From positions 1-64,000 of the forward strand of contig CAYVXE010000005.1 in the NCBI GenBank assembly GCA_964455375.1: a stretch of 64,000 nucleotides of DNA. Reading direction: 5' to 3'. Below are positions 36,758-44,891 of the stretch, piece by piece. The notes under the pieces are model-generated. The model was not told the DNA's origin and did not search any database. It saw only the letters and a program-made list of their open reading frames with translations. The stretch's first letter is position 1; each line of letters opens with the position of its first letter. The position numbers and the translations under genes are program-made. The stretch comes from CAYVXE01 sp964455375 (GTDB lineage Bacteria > Zhuqueibacterota > Zhuqueibacteria > Oceanimicrobiales > Oceanimicrobiaceae).

Positions 36758-37015
36758 ATGAACATTAAAGATGAATTAGAAAAATATCTGCTATCGGAAG
36801 TTGTCATTTATCACGACAAAAAAACCATCGAACCTGATGAAGACCTTCTTACCCAGGGGCTTATCGATTCTATGGGTATTTTGCAGTTAGTCAATTTTGT
36901 GGAAAAAACGTTTGCGGTTGAAGTGGGTGATGAAGAAATAGTGCCTGAGAATTTTCGCAGCCTTAATTGTCTAAATGAATTTATAAAAAATAAGAAGTCA
37001 AATCAATTAGCTTGA
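36758..37015 (+). CDS. acyl/peptidyl carrier protein 3 of 3
   Basis: An 85-residue carrier protein. It differs from copies 1 and 2 at the attachment site, GLIDSMGILQL (S38, Met instead of Leu), and ends 'VPENFRSLNCLNEFIKN'. The DSM variant and the 'DEEIVPENFRS' tail are what I associate with carrier proteins of pyrrole-forming pathways, so this copy is the best candidate to carry the prolyl/pyrrolyl group. That choice is inference. Confidence 0.87.
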   Translation: MNIKDELEKYLLSEVVIYHDKKTIEPDEDLLTQGLIDSMGILQLVNFVEKTFAVEVGDEEIVPENFRSLNCLNEFIKNKKSNQLA

Positions 37016-37279
37016 AATATTTACAAAATTGTTTAATGACGGTTTTTCTGCCAGGAAGATTTTGATCCGTTCCTGAATGGATGTTAAAGACGAATTACCT
37101 AAATGAATGATGAACCACGAATATGTAAGAATTCTATTGTTTATTTTTTTGTTAAGAAAAGGAAGTGTGAAAAAGTGGTTTTGAATAAAAAACATTATTG
37201 TAATTTTTCTTACAATGCATGTAGGCATTTATCAGAAAAAATTGCAATGCGAATTTTCTCCAATTTCCTGAGACACTGG

Positions 37280-37295
37280 GGGCACATTATTTGCA
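37280..37295 (+). promoter_or_regulatory. sigma-54 (-24/-12) promoter
   Basis: GGGCACATTATTTGCA matches the sigma-54 consensus TGGCACG-N4-TTGCA except for the first base, with GG and GC correctly spaced by ten bases. A start site near 37306 would give a leader of about 64 bases before ATG 37370. The promoter lies inside the upward extension of the 37370 frame, arguing against a start at 37103. The rest of 37016-37369 shows no gene. Confidence 0.72.
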
Positions 37296-37369
37296 CAGGC
37301 CAACTGCACTGCGCAAAAATTTGGTGTTGGCTACGCAAATATTTATTGATAAAACTATGGGGTATTTTC

Positions 37370-38926
37370 ATGAATGAATATCGTGCTGTTTGGAGAAAAC
37401 AAGTGTTTATGATAGGATTTTATTTGTGCACCGTAAATTTCTTGTTTGGTAACACTTTTTATATTTCCACGACGGGCTCAGATGCTAACGCTGGCTCATC
37501 CAATGCTCCCTGGGCGACATTTAAACACGCTTTCCAAAACACGGGTGCAGGTGATATCGTGTTGGTACGAGGCGGCACATACTCCTCTGAAACAATAAAA
37601 GATTCAGATATGGCTGGAGGTGCTGCGGATAACTATTTGGTGTTCAAAGCCGCTCCGGGTGAGACGCCGATTCTGGATAATTTCAGTAAATTAAAACTCA
37701 GCAAAGATTACATTCGATTTGAAGGCATGACTTTCTTACAACAAGGCATCGCGGCTGCGGGAACCGGTTGCCAGGTGGTAGGCAATACCTTCTCCGGTCC
37801 GGGTTTTGGGTTTGGAGCCATACATGTCCTTGGTAACGATTTATTGTTTGAGGGGAACACTATCGACGTTATTCAAAATAATACTTTAGACCACGGCATT
37901 TACGTCCATGAAGGCGATGGCGTTACGATCCGTAACAACATGTTCTTGAGATCTTTTGGGTATGCCATTCATATCTTTGGTCAAAATAGGGATGCCACGC
38001 CTTTACCTCTCAAAAATATCCTCATTGAAGATAACTACATTTCCGGTTCGGAACAGCGAAGTGGAATCATCACAGCTTTCGCTGCTACTAATGTAGTTGA
38101 TCTTGCGAACATAACAATCCGGAACAATGTAATTACTGCCAATGGCGGAGCCGCTATTGCTGCTCGACAGGGTACGAATATCCGAATCTATAATAATACT
38201 ATCTATGATAATCAGCAGGCTGTTTCCGGTAATTCCATCGGGCCCAGTATCTTTATTTCGAGCTTTGCAGGCTCTGAAGATGTTAACAACGTCACCGTTT
38301 CCAACAATATCATTGTTACATTAGGCGGAGAAGACCACATCAAAATGACATCTACCGGAGCCAATATTGTTGTAGATAATAATCTCTATTGGCCACAATC
38401 GAGTAGTATTTCAGGCATCAGTGATAATCGTGCTATCTTTGCAGACCCGGGTTTAGTCAATCCGACTTTAGGAGATTTTCATATATCTTCCAATTCTCCT
38501 GCTATTGATGCGGGTCTCATAATCGCTTCGGTTACAGAGGATTTTGAAGGAAATTTCAGACCACAAGGTAATGGGTATGATATCGGTGCTTTTGAGTTTA
38601 CAGACTCTCCGACATCGGTAGAACAAAGAGAAACGACGCCTCCAGATCAGTTTCAACTACAACAAAACTATCCCAATCCATTTAACCCCAGTACAGAAAT
38701 CACATTTGCTGTTCCCAGAGGAAGCAACGTCTACCTGGCTGTGTACAATCTGTTAGGACAACGTGTCCGTACGTTAGTAGATGAAGTAGTCAATGCCACC
38801 GGCTCTCGAAAAGTAATCTGGGACGGTAAAAATCAATTTGGTCAATCCGTTTCTTCAGGTGTTTACTTTTACAGATTAGAGTCTGCGGCGACGGTATTAT
38901 CTCGACGAATGGTTTTGCTGAAATAA
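37370..38926 (+). CDS. secreted right-handed beta-helix protein with T9SS-type C-terminal domain
   Basis: About 518 residues from ATG 37370 (GGGGT ribosome site). The frame is open to 37103, but the extra N-terminus lacks signal character and would contain the promoter. A signal peptide ends near FGN. Then 'FYISTTGSDANAGSSNAPWATFKHAF' and 'GDIVLVRGGTY', the start of a DUF1565/parallel beta-helix polysaccharide-lyase-like domain with repeated NNxI strands ('IRNNVITAN', 'IYNNTIYDN', 'VSNNIIV'). The C-terminus is the type A sorting/FlgD-like domain (QQNYPNPFNPST...SGVYFYRLES). Likely cell-surface; glycan binding or cleavage is plausible, no lyase catalytic residues assigned. Confidence 0.8.
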   Translation: MNEYRAVWRKQVFMIGFYLCTVNFLFGNTFYISTTGSDANAGSSNAPWATFKHAFQNTGAGDIVLVRGGTYSSETIKDSDMAGGAADNYLVFKAAPGETPILDNFSKLKLSKDYIRFEGMTFLQQGIAAAGTGCQVVGNTFSGPGFGFGAIHVLGNDLLFEGNTIDVIQNNTLDHGIYVHEGDGVTIRNNMFLRSFGYAIHIFGQNRDATPLPLKNILIEDNYISGSEQRSGIITAFAATNVVDLANITIRNNVITANGGAAIAARQGTNIRIYNNTIYDNQQAVSGNSIGPSIFISSFAGSEDVNNVTVSNNIIVTLGGEDHIKMTSTGANIVVDNNLYWPQSSSISGISDNRAIFADPGLVNPTLGDFHISSNSPAIDAGLIIASVTEDFEGNFRPQGNGYDIGAFEFTDSPTSVEQRETTPPDQFQLQQNYPNPFNPSTEITFAVPRGSNVYLAVYNLLGQRVRTLVDEVVNATGSRKVIWDGKNQFGQSVSSGVYFYRLESAATVLSRRMVLLK

Positions 38927-38980
38927 TCAAAGCTAATCGTAGACTTCAATTTTCTACTAAGAATGTTCCTTATATACATT

Positions 38981-39009
38981 CGTTGTTTGCGTTTTATTTG
39001 CAAACGATG
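38981..39009. terminator. hairpin after the beta-helix gene
   Basis: GTTTGC (38985-38990) pairs with GCAAAC (39000-39005) around a 9-base loop, extended outward by four more pairs including two G-T wobbles. No T-run follows, so it is at best a weak or factor-assisted terminator, or an mRNA-stabilising stem. Confidence 0.3.
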
Positions 39010-39097
39010 CCGTTCTCTATATTGAAATTGAATAGCCTTATATAATTAATCAATTTTATAAACTATAACTTAACAGTGATACGACAGGAGGAAGACT

Positions 39098-40363
39098 ATG
39101 ACTGATGTAATCATAATTGGTGGAGGTCCCAGCGGTTCGATATTGGGTTCTTATCTCTCAAAAGCAGGCATCAGTAACATTATTTTTGAAAAAGCGCATC
39201 ATCCCAGACCTCACGTAGGTGAGTCTTTGGTTCCATCGACCACTCGAATTTTCAAGGAGATTGGTTTCTTGGAGACGATGGAAAAGGAAGGGTTTGTCAG
39301 AAAATATGGTGCTGCGTGGCATCCGTATAACCGACGAGGTGAGTTCGACATTGAATTCCGTGAATTTCCTCAAAAAGGCGTGGACCAGGATTATACCTAT
39401 CACGTCGATCGAGCGAAATTTGATCTTTTATTGCTCAAACATGCGCAAGGTCTGGGTTCGAAGGTTTATCAGGGAGTGCATGTGCAAGAAGTGTTATTTG
39501 AAAACGGTTATGCAAAAGGTGTGAGCTTCAAAATAGGCGAGCAGAATGTTACGATGCCATGTAAGATAGTTGTGGATGCTTCCGGGCGGGATACGCTGCT
39601 TGGAAGACAGTTAAAAATTAAGATGAAAGACCCAATTTTTAATCAATATGCCGTCCATGCCTGGTACGAAAACCTGGATAGAGGCAAGGGCAGAACCGCC
39701 GATTACATTCACATTTACTTTTTGCCTGTGGAAAGAGGTTGGGTGTGGCAAATACCCATAAATAACGAAATTACATCTGTCGGCGTTGTGGTTGAAAGAG
39801 ACGTTTTCAAACAATCTAAAATGGACATTGAAAGTTATTTTAATTTCCATGTTGACAGTAATGAAGATATAAAAACGGCAATGCAATCTGCCAAACGTAT
39901 AAATGATTTCAAAACAGAGGGTGATTACAGTTATAAAATGGACAAGTTCTGTGGGAACGGATTTATGTTGATCGGTGACTCTGCCAGATTTGTTGATCCA
40001 ATATTCTCCTCAGGAATAAGTGTAGCAAGTTATAGCGCCAAATTTGCCAGTGAAAAAATTGTGGAGGTCCTTAAAACCGGCGATTTCAGCGAAGCGGCAT
40101 TGAAACCATACGAAACGAAACTCAGGGCAGGGGTTGAAATTTGGTATGAATTCATTCGCCTCTACTATAAATTGCTGCACCTCTTTACATTTTTTATCAT
40201 GTCCAAAGATCATCGACTTGCGGTATTGCAACTTTTACAGGGTGAAGTGTACGATCGAACAGATGCGCCTGTCCTCAAGGAGATGCGGAAATTCATCGAG
40301 AAAGTCGAAAAATCTGAAAACCATCTTCTCAAAGGACATTTGACAGAGATGCCAATTGATTGA
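39098..40363 (+). CDS. PltA/Bmp2-type flavin-dependent halogenase
   Basis: A 421-residue FAD enzyme. The Rossmann motif GGGPSG is at 8-13. Halogenase hallmarks are present: WVWQIP at 215-220 (WxWxIP) and F298-x-x-P301-x-x-S304-x-G306 (FVDPIFSSG). The lysine expected to form the chloramine is K69 in RKYGAAW, which follows HVGESLVP (39-46). 'DYTYHVDRAKFD', 'FNQYAVHAWY', 'WYEFIRLYYKL' and 'LQLLQGEVYD' correspond to sequences I recall from PltA, which dichlorinates pyrrolyl-S-carrier protein. A needed flavin reductase is not in the window. Strong AGGAGGA site. The main alternative is a non-halogenating FAD monooxygenase of the same family. Confidence 0.82.
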   Translation: MTDVIIIGGGPSGSILGSYLSKAGISNIIFEKAHHPRPHVGESLVPSTTRIFKEIGFLETMEKEGFVRKYGAAWHPYNRRGEFDIEFREFPQKGVDQDYTYHVDRAKFDLLLLKHAQGLGSKVYQGVHVQEVLFENGYAKGVSFKIGEQNVTMPCKIVVDASGRDTLLGRQLKIKMKDPIFNQYAVHAWYENLDRGKGRTADYIHIYFLPVERGWVWQIPINNEITSVGVVVERDVFKQSKMDIESYFNFHVDSNEDIKTAMQSAKRINDFKTEGDYSYKMDKFCGNGFMLIGDSARFVDPIFSSGISVASYSAKFASEKIVEVLKTGDFSEAALKPYETKLRAGVEIWYEFIRLYYKLLHLFTFFIMSKDHRLAVLQLLQGEVYDRTDAPVLKEMRKFIEKVEKSENHLLKGHLTEMPID

Positions 40364-40394
40364 TAATTTAGAACAAGAATAATTGAAGGGATCT

Positions 40395-41399
40395 ATGCAG
40401 CTTCTATTTTACTTGAAAGACCTGTATCATCTGTTGTACTACTCGGTGATCCGGTTTATTTTTAATGTCACCCCATTTCCCTTATTTATCCGTTACGCTA
40501 ATTTAAAGGGAACTTATAAATATTTAATATATAGCACCTTCAGGAAAGATGTTTATAACAATGTCTATCAGGCCTTTGGTGATCAGAAACGCAAAGCGGA
40601 ACTCTTAAGATTAACAAAGTCTATTATCCAGGGTGTGCAGGTATGGAATATTTGTAACTATTTCCAAATAAAATTAAACGATGCTGAAATTGAACGTTAT
40701 TTTCCTATTGATGGATTGGAAAATTTGGAGGGGGCATTAAAAAACAGTAAAGGCATTATTCTCCTCAGTGGTCATTTAGGTCCCCATTTTATTACCAGAT
40801 ATGTCTTGCGAAAAAAGGGATACCAACTCAAAGGCGTTCGATTTAGAAATGTTTCTGGTGTAGATTCTACTAAAATGGAAACAAACTCCTGGCTTGGAAG
40901 ACGCATTGAAGAAAAACTGAAGATACGACGATACACCGAACCATCGGATTTCTATTTTAAAGTAGAATTCAATTCCCGGCCTCTGCTGAAACATTTAAAC
41001 GATAATGGTATTCTCTTTACGATGGGGGACGGCATGCAATCCTTAACACATATTAAGGCAAAATTTCTAAATAATACCGTTCCCTTTTCTCTGGGCGCAA
41101 TGAGTTTGGCCCTGGCCAGCGGAGCAACCGTCCTGCCGGTCATCGTTTCCGGAAAAGCCGGTTCAAAAAACTTTAAGACAACAATTGGAAAACCACTTGA
41201 ACTGCAAGCAACTGAGGATAGGCAAGAAGATATTCGTCAGAACACCTTGAAGTTTGTATGTTGTTTGGAGGAACAGATTTTAAAATGCCCATCGAATTGG
41301 CGGCACTGGGTAATCCGGCAATATTTCACACGAATAAATGAATTTTTTCTGAAAGAAAAAAATAGACATTCGAAGGTTTTAGGACTTGGCAAACCGTAA
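40395..41399 (+). CDS. LpxL/HtrB-like acyltransferase with altered catalytic motif
   Basis: About 334 residues from ATG 40395 (GAAGGG just upstream; TTG 40383 is an alternative). The protein resembles the lysophospholipid acyltransferase family that acylates lipid A from acyl-ACP: N-terminal hydrophobic region, 'LLSGHLGPHF', 'GDGMQ', 'LASGATVLPVIV'. The HxxxxE motif (HFGNWE in LpxL) reads H127-LGPHF, so the acidic partner is missing. Position directly after a carrier-protein-dependent halogenase makes it a candidate for passing an acyl group from a carrier protein to a lipid or sugar, provided it is catalytic. Confidence 0.72.
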   Translation: MQLLFYLKDLYHLLYYSVIRFIFNVTPFPLFIRYANLKGTYKYLIYSTFRKDVYNNVYQAFGDQKRKAELLRLTKSIIQGVQVWNICNYFQIKLNDAEIERYFPIDGLENLEGALKNSKGIILLSGHLGPHFITRYVLRKKGYQLKGVRFRNVSGVDSTKMETNSWLGRRIEEKLKIRRYTEPSDFYFKVEFNSRPLLKHLNDNGILFTMGDGMQSLTHIKAKFLNNTVPFSLGAMSLALASGATVLPVIVSGKAGSKNFKTTIGKPLELQATEDRQEDIRQNTLKFVCCLEEQILKCPSNWRHWVIRQYFTRINEFFLKEKNRHSKVLGLGKP

Positions 41400-41421
41400 T
41401 TAATTAATTCAAAGGAGAATA

Positions 41422-43134
41422 ATGAGCGCTCTATTTCACAATAAAGTTGTAGTCGTATTATTGTTTGTTTTTTTTAGTATGTTTTTTGGAGGTGATCCTG
41501 GATCAGCGACTACTTATTACGTCGCCACAAATGGTGACGACAGTGGTACGGGTACGCTTTCATCCCCGTGGAGGACAGTCACCTTTGCCATCGAAAGCAG
41601 TGGTCCTGGCGATACGGTTCTCGTACGCGGGGGAACGTATCAAGAGAGTGTTATCATGTTTAAAGGTGGGATGCGAGGCAGACGTCAAGGCCACCAGCGA
41701 CAGCAACGGCAGTATATACCACATCGTGGGCGACAGTCGAGATCCCGTCAATCGTTGCCCCGGTCTCGGGACAGGTCGGGCCGCAGTCGTTTTAACAATG
41801 AATCAAGTAGCTCTGGCGAGTACTGGGTACTCAAAGCCTATCCCGGGGAAGAAGCAATTATTGAAGGCGATGGCCCTGTGCGTATTCGGGTACCGTATGT
41901 TCGCATTGAAGGGATTCATTTTAAAGACAGCGGGGTCGGTACGGTCGGTAGTCAGAGCCGAGGTGGCGCCCACCATGTTGAAATCGTAAGGAATCGGTTC
42001 AGCGGTTCAGGGTTTCGGTATGGCGCTATTTCGGTAAATGGAGATAGTATTTTAGTGGAGGGCAATATCCTCGAAATTGAAGAACAGGGAGGAACATTGG
42101 ACCACGGCATTTATGTCCATTCCGGCAAAGGCAATATTATCCGAAACAACTATATTTCCGGGACGGAGGGGTATGGTATTCATGTTTTTTATCAGAGTGG
42201 AAGGGGCAACAGGTCAGCTTCAATCATCTCCGGACTTCTGATAGAAAAGAATATCATCACGAATAGTAGACAAAGATCAGGTATCATAATCGCTACGGCG
42301 AGAGGAAAAATGCTTATTGAAAAGATCATTATTCGTGAAAACATTATCTACGACAACCGCGGCAACGCGATCGATCTGAAACCAAATATCAGAGATATTG
42401 AGATTTATAATAATACGATTTATGGTAATCAAATGGGTGGTATTACCTTGGGTTTGATGGCAAAGATGGGGGGAGCGATAGAGAATGTAACCGTGAAAAA
42501 TAACATTGTTGTGATTAATAGTTCAGATAATTATCATATTCAAAGTAATCCGGAAGTTGTGAAATCGGCCGTGGTAGAGCACAATTTGTTTTGGCCGGGT
42601 CCCTTTCAGAATAACAAGGATTTAGAGGTGTCTGGAAACATTGTTGCGAATCCAAAATTTGTAAATCCAAAGGCTTATGACTTCAGGCTAGGTTCTGATA
42701 GCCCTGCAAAAGGAGCTGGTGAAAAATTGCAATCAGCATCTGGTGGTGCTGCACCGGATTGCGGTGCATGGCAAATTACCGACCAAAATAAACTGGATGT
42801 TTATTTAAATACGTTTCACGCGACCCCCATTGGTAATGTTCTTAAACTAGGCTGGAGTACGGTTTTTGAAGAAAAGCAAGTTGGTTTTGAGATAGAACGA
42901 TCAAAGGCTGGGGAAGATAGTCATTTTGAAAAAGTAGGTTTTGTTCAAGGTAACGGTCCGACAGTTGGTTCTCAGGACTATCAGTTTCTGGATGAGAATG
43001 TAGGGTCTGGTACGTATGTTTACCGATTAAAAAAGATCGACAAAACAGGAAATGTTGAATTCTCACCCAAAATTGAAGTTAGCGTAACTGGTAAAAAATC
43101 TGAGACTTCAAAAGACGTTACTCAACGAAATTAG
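41422..43134 (+). CDS. secreted right-handed beta-helix protein with Arg-rich insert
   Basis: A 570-residue paralogue of the 37370 protein. Signal peptide (1-28), then 'TTYYVATNGDDSGTGTLSSPWRTVTFAI' and 'GDTVLVRGGTYQES'. Residues about 82-125 are an Arg/Ser/Gln-rich stretch absent from the paralogue. After it the beta-helix resumes ('YWVLKAYPGEEAIIEG', 'LDHGIYVHSGKGNIIRNN'). The C-terminal part ('LKLGWSTVFEEKQVGFEIERS...YVYRLKKIDKTG') is a known linker that normally precedes a T9SS sorting domain, but the sorting domain itself is absent, so export or anchoring may differ. GGAGAAT ribosome site. Confidence 0.75.
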   Translation: MSALFHNKVVVVLLFVFFSMFFGGDPGSATTYYVATNGDDSGTGTLSSPWRTVTFAIESSGPGDTVLVRGGTYQESVIMFKGGMRGRRQGHQRQQRQYIPHRGRQSRSRQSLPRSRDRSGRSRFNNESSSSGEYWVLKAYPGEEAIIEGDGPVRIRVPYVRIEGIHFKDSGVGTVGSQSRGGAHHVEIVRNRFSGSGFRYGAISVNGDSILVEGNILEIEEQGGTLDHGIYVHSGKGNIIRNNYISGTEGYGIHVFYQSGRGNRSASIISGLLIEKNIITNSRQRSGIIIATARGKMLIEKIIIRENIIYDNRGNAIDLKPNIRDIEIYNNTIYGNQMGGITLGLMAKMGGAIENVTVKNNIVVINSSDNYHIQSNPEVVKSAVVEHNLFWPGPFQNNKDLEVSGNIVANPKFVNPKAYDFRLGSDSPAKGAGEKLQSASGGAAPDCGAWQITDQNKLDVYLNTFHATPIGNVLKLGWSTVFEEKQVGFEIERSKAGEDSHFEKVGFVQGNGPTVGSQDYQFLDENVGSGTYVYRLKKIDKTGNVEFSPKIEVSVTGKKSETSKDVTQRN

Positions 43135-43202
43135 TCCTGTTTTTGAGTTCAATAAATTAAGTGTAAATCATTATTTATTCATTTTATCTAAAGGAAAATA
43201 CG

Positions 43203-44852
43203 ATGAAAGAATTAACACCTTTTCAACAAAAACGAGGAAGGGAGAGGTGTTATTCATGGAGTGGATCATTTGGATGTTCTCTACTTGTGTTGGTTACAAT
43301 GATTACTTTATCGTGTGACCTTCTTGCCCAGGATTGTGGCGGTACATCGACAGGTTTGATTCCATTAACAGATTTAGGCACACAATCTTATCAAGGTTCT
43401 CAAGGCGGTTTGTATCCGGATGGTAGTAATGTGATGTCGCAGGATCGCTTGAAGGCTGGTTTGGCTTTTTTAAAACAGATTCAGCCATTGAATTCTGCCG
43501 GTCAACCGGACCAAAACGGTAAGATTGTATTGATCTCTATGGGGATGTCAAATACGCAACAAGAGTTTACACCGTTCATTCCACTGGCTTTGGCCGATCC
43601 GGAGATCAATCCTAATCTGGTTATTGTAAATGGTGCAAAAGCAACGCAGGATGCCAGCAAGTGGTCGGTTGTTAATGGGCAGGCATGGCAAAACCTTGCA
43701 TCGCAGATTTCTGCAGCCGGTGTAACAAATCTCCAGGTACAAGCGGCCTGGTTACTAAACGCCATGCCAGCTACTCTTGGCCCTCAGACATTTCCAGAAC
43801 GTGCCCAGTGGCTTAAAGATTTCTTGAAGACGGGCATTAGAAATCTTAAAGACAGTTATCCTAATGTCCGGGTTGTTTACTTGAGTAGTAGAATATATGC
43901 TGGCTACGCGACCACTAATTTAAGCCCCGAGCCTTTTGCGTATGAAGGCGGTTTTGCTATGAAGTGGCTTATTGAGGATCAAATCAATGGAGATCCGGAA
44001 TTGAGCTATGATGGCGCGAACCCAGAAGCTCCATGGCTTGCATGGGGCCCGTATCTCTGGGCTAACGGTTTAGGTTCAGATAATGTTTCAGGTGGTATCC
44101 CCGGTAGAAGCGATGGTCTGGAATGGGAGTGTGGAGATTATCAAAATGATGGAACACACCCGAATCCAAGGACAGGTGCACCCAAAGTGGCCCAGTTAAT
44201 TCTGGATTTCTTTAAAACAGATTCGACCGCAACAACATGGTTTTTAAATAATACGATAACACATGTTGAATTAACCAGTTTTGAAGTTAACGTCCGGGAG
44301 ACGAACGTGGTGTTGCGTTGGCAATCCTCAAACGAGTTAAACAATGCAGGCTTCGAAATTCAAAGGCAAAGCAACCAGTCTGATTTTGAAACAATTGCTT
44401 TTATTCAGCCTGACCGTTCAACGAACTCCGGGCAGAATTATGAATTCACTGATAAAGAACTTCCCCCTGACCTGTACACTTATCGACTAAAACAAATTGA
44501 TATAGATGGCACGATCCAGTTTTCCAAAGAAATCAGTGTCCAGATAGAAACACCAAAAGAGTTTAAACTTGCGCCAAGTTATCCGAATCCATTTAGAAAA
44601 AACGTCAATCTGGTATTACAGACATCGGAAAGGGCTTTTTTATCCATACGAATATATAATATTTTAGGGCAAGAGATCACGCGTTTAATTTCAGAGGAAC
44701 GTGAAGCAGGTGCTTACACAATACAATGGAATGGTCTTGATAGGCAGCAGCGGCAGGTGGCCCATGGGATTTATTTTGTAACTCTTTGGCGGCAAAGTTC
44801 CGGAGGTTCGGAACAATTAGTCGGCAAGCAAAAAATATTATTTGTCCGATGA
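43203..44852 (+). CDS. secreted SGNH-like hydrolase candidate with T9SS-type tail (copy 1)
   Basis: A 549-residue protein with a long basic N-region and signal peptide ending near LLAQDC. The catalytic-type region has 'VLISMGMSNTQQEF' with a candidate nucleophile Ser, and 'NDGTHPNPRTG' with an Asp-x-x-His pair as in SGNH esterases. Then comes the linker 'VVLRWQSSNELNNAGFEIQRQ...YRLKQIDIDG' and the sorting domain 'APSYPNPFRKNVN...HGIYFVTLWRQ'. I infer a surface esterase or carbohydrate-active enzyme; family identity is not certain. A close paralogue follows 39 bases later. Confidence 0.62.
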   Translation: MKELTPFQQKRGRERCYSWSGSFGCSLLVLVTMITLSCDLLAQDCGGTSTGLIPLTDLGTQSYQGSQGGLYPDGSNVMSQDRLKAGLAFLKQIQPLNSAGQPDQNGKIVLISMGMSNTQQEFTPFIPLALADPEINPNLVIVNGAKATQDASKWSVVNGQAWQNLASQISAAGVTNLQVQAAWLLNAMPATLGPQTFPERAQWLKDFLKTGIRNLKDSYPNVRVVYLSSRIYAGYATTNLSPEPFAYEGGFAMKWLIEDQINGDPELSYDGANPEAPWLAWGPYLWANGLGSDNVSGGIPGRSDGLEWECGDYQNDGTHPNPRTGAPKVAQLILDFFKTDSTATTWFLNNTITHVELTSFEVNVRETNVVLRWQSSNELNNAGFEIQRQSNQSDFETIAFIQPDRSTNSGQNYEFTDKELPPDLYTYRLKQIDIDGTIQFSKEISVQIETPKEFKLAPSYPNPFRKNVNLVLQTSERAFLSIRIYNILGQEITRLISEEREAGAYTIQWNGLDRQQRQVAHGIYFVTLWRQSSGGSEQLVGKQKILFVR

Positions 44853-44891
44853 ATGATCTTTTATTATACAATAGCCATGGAGGCGCCCAAA

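Noticed and set aside
37103..37369. N-terminal extension of the beta-helix protein
   Set aside because: No signal-peptide character, and it contains a strong sigma-54 promoter; ATG 37370 gives a proper signal sequence.
39098..40363. Geranylgeranyl reductase or generic FAD oxidoreductase
   Set aside because: WxWxIP and Fx2Px2SxG halogenase motifs and PltA-like stretches are present.
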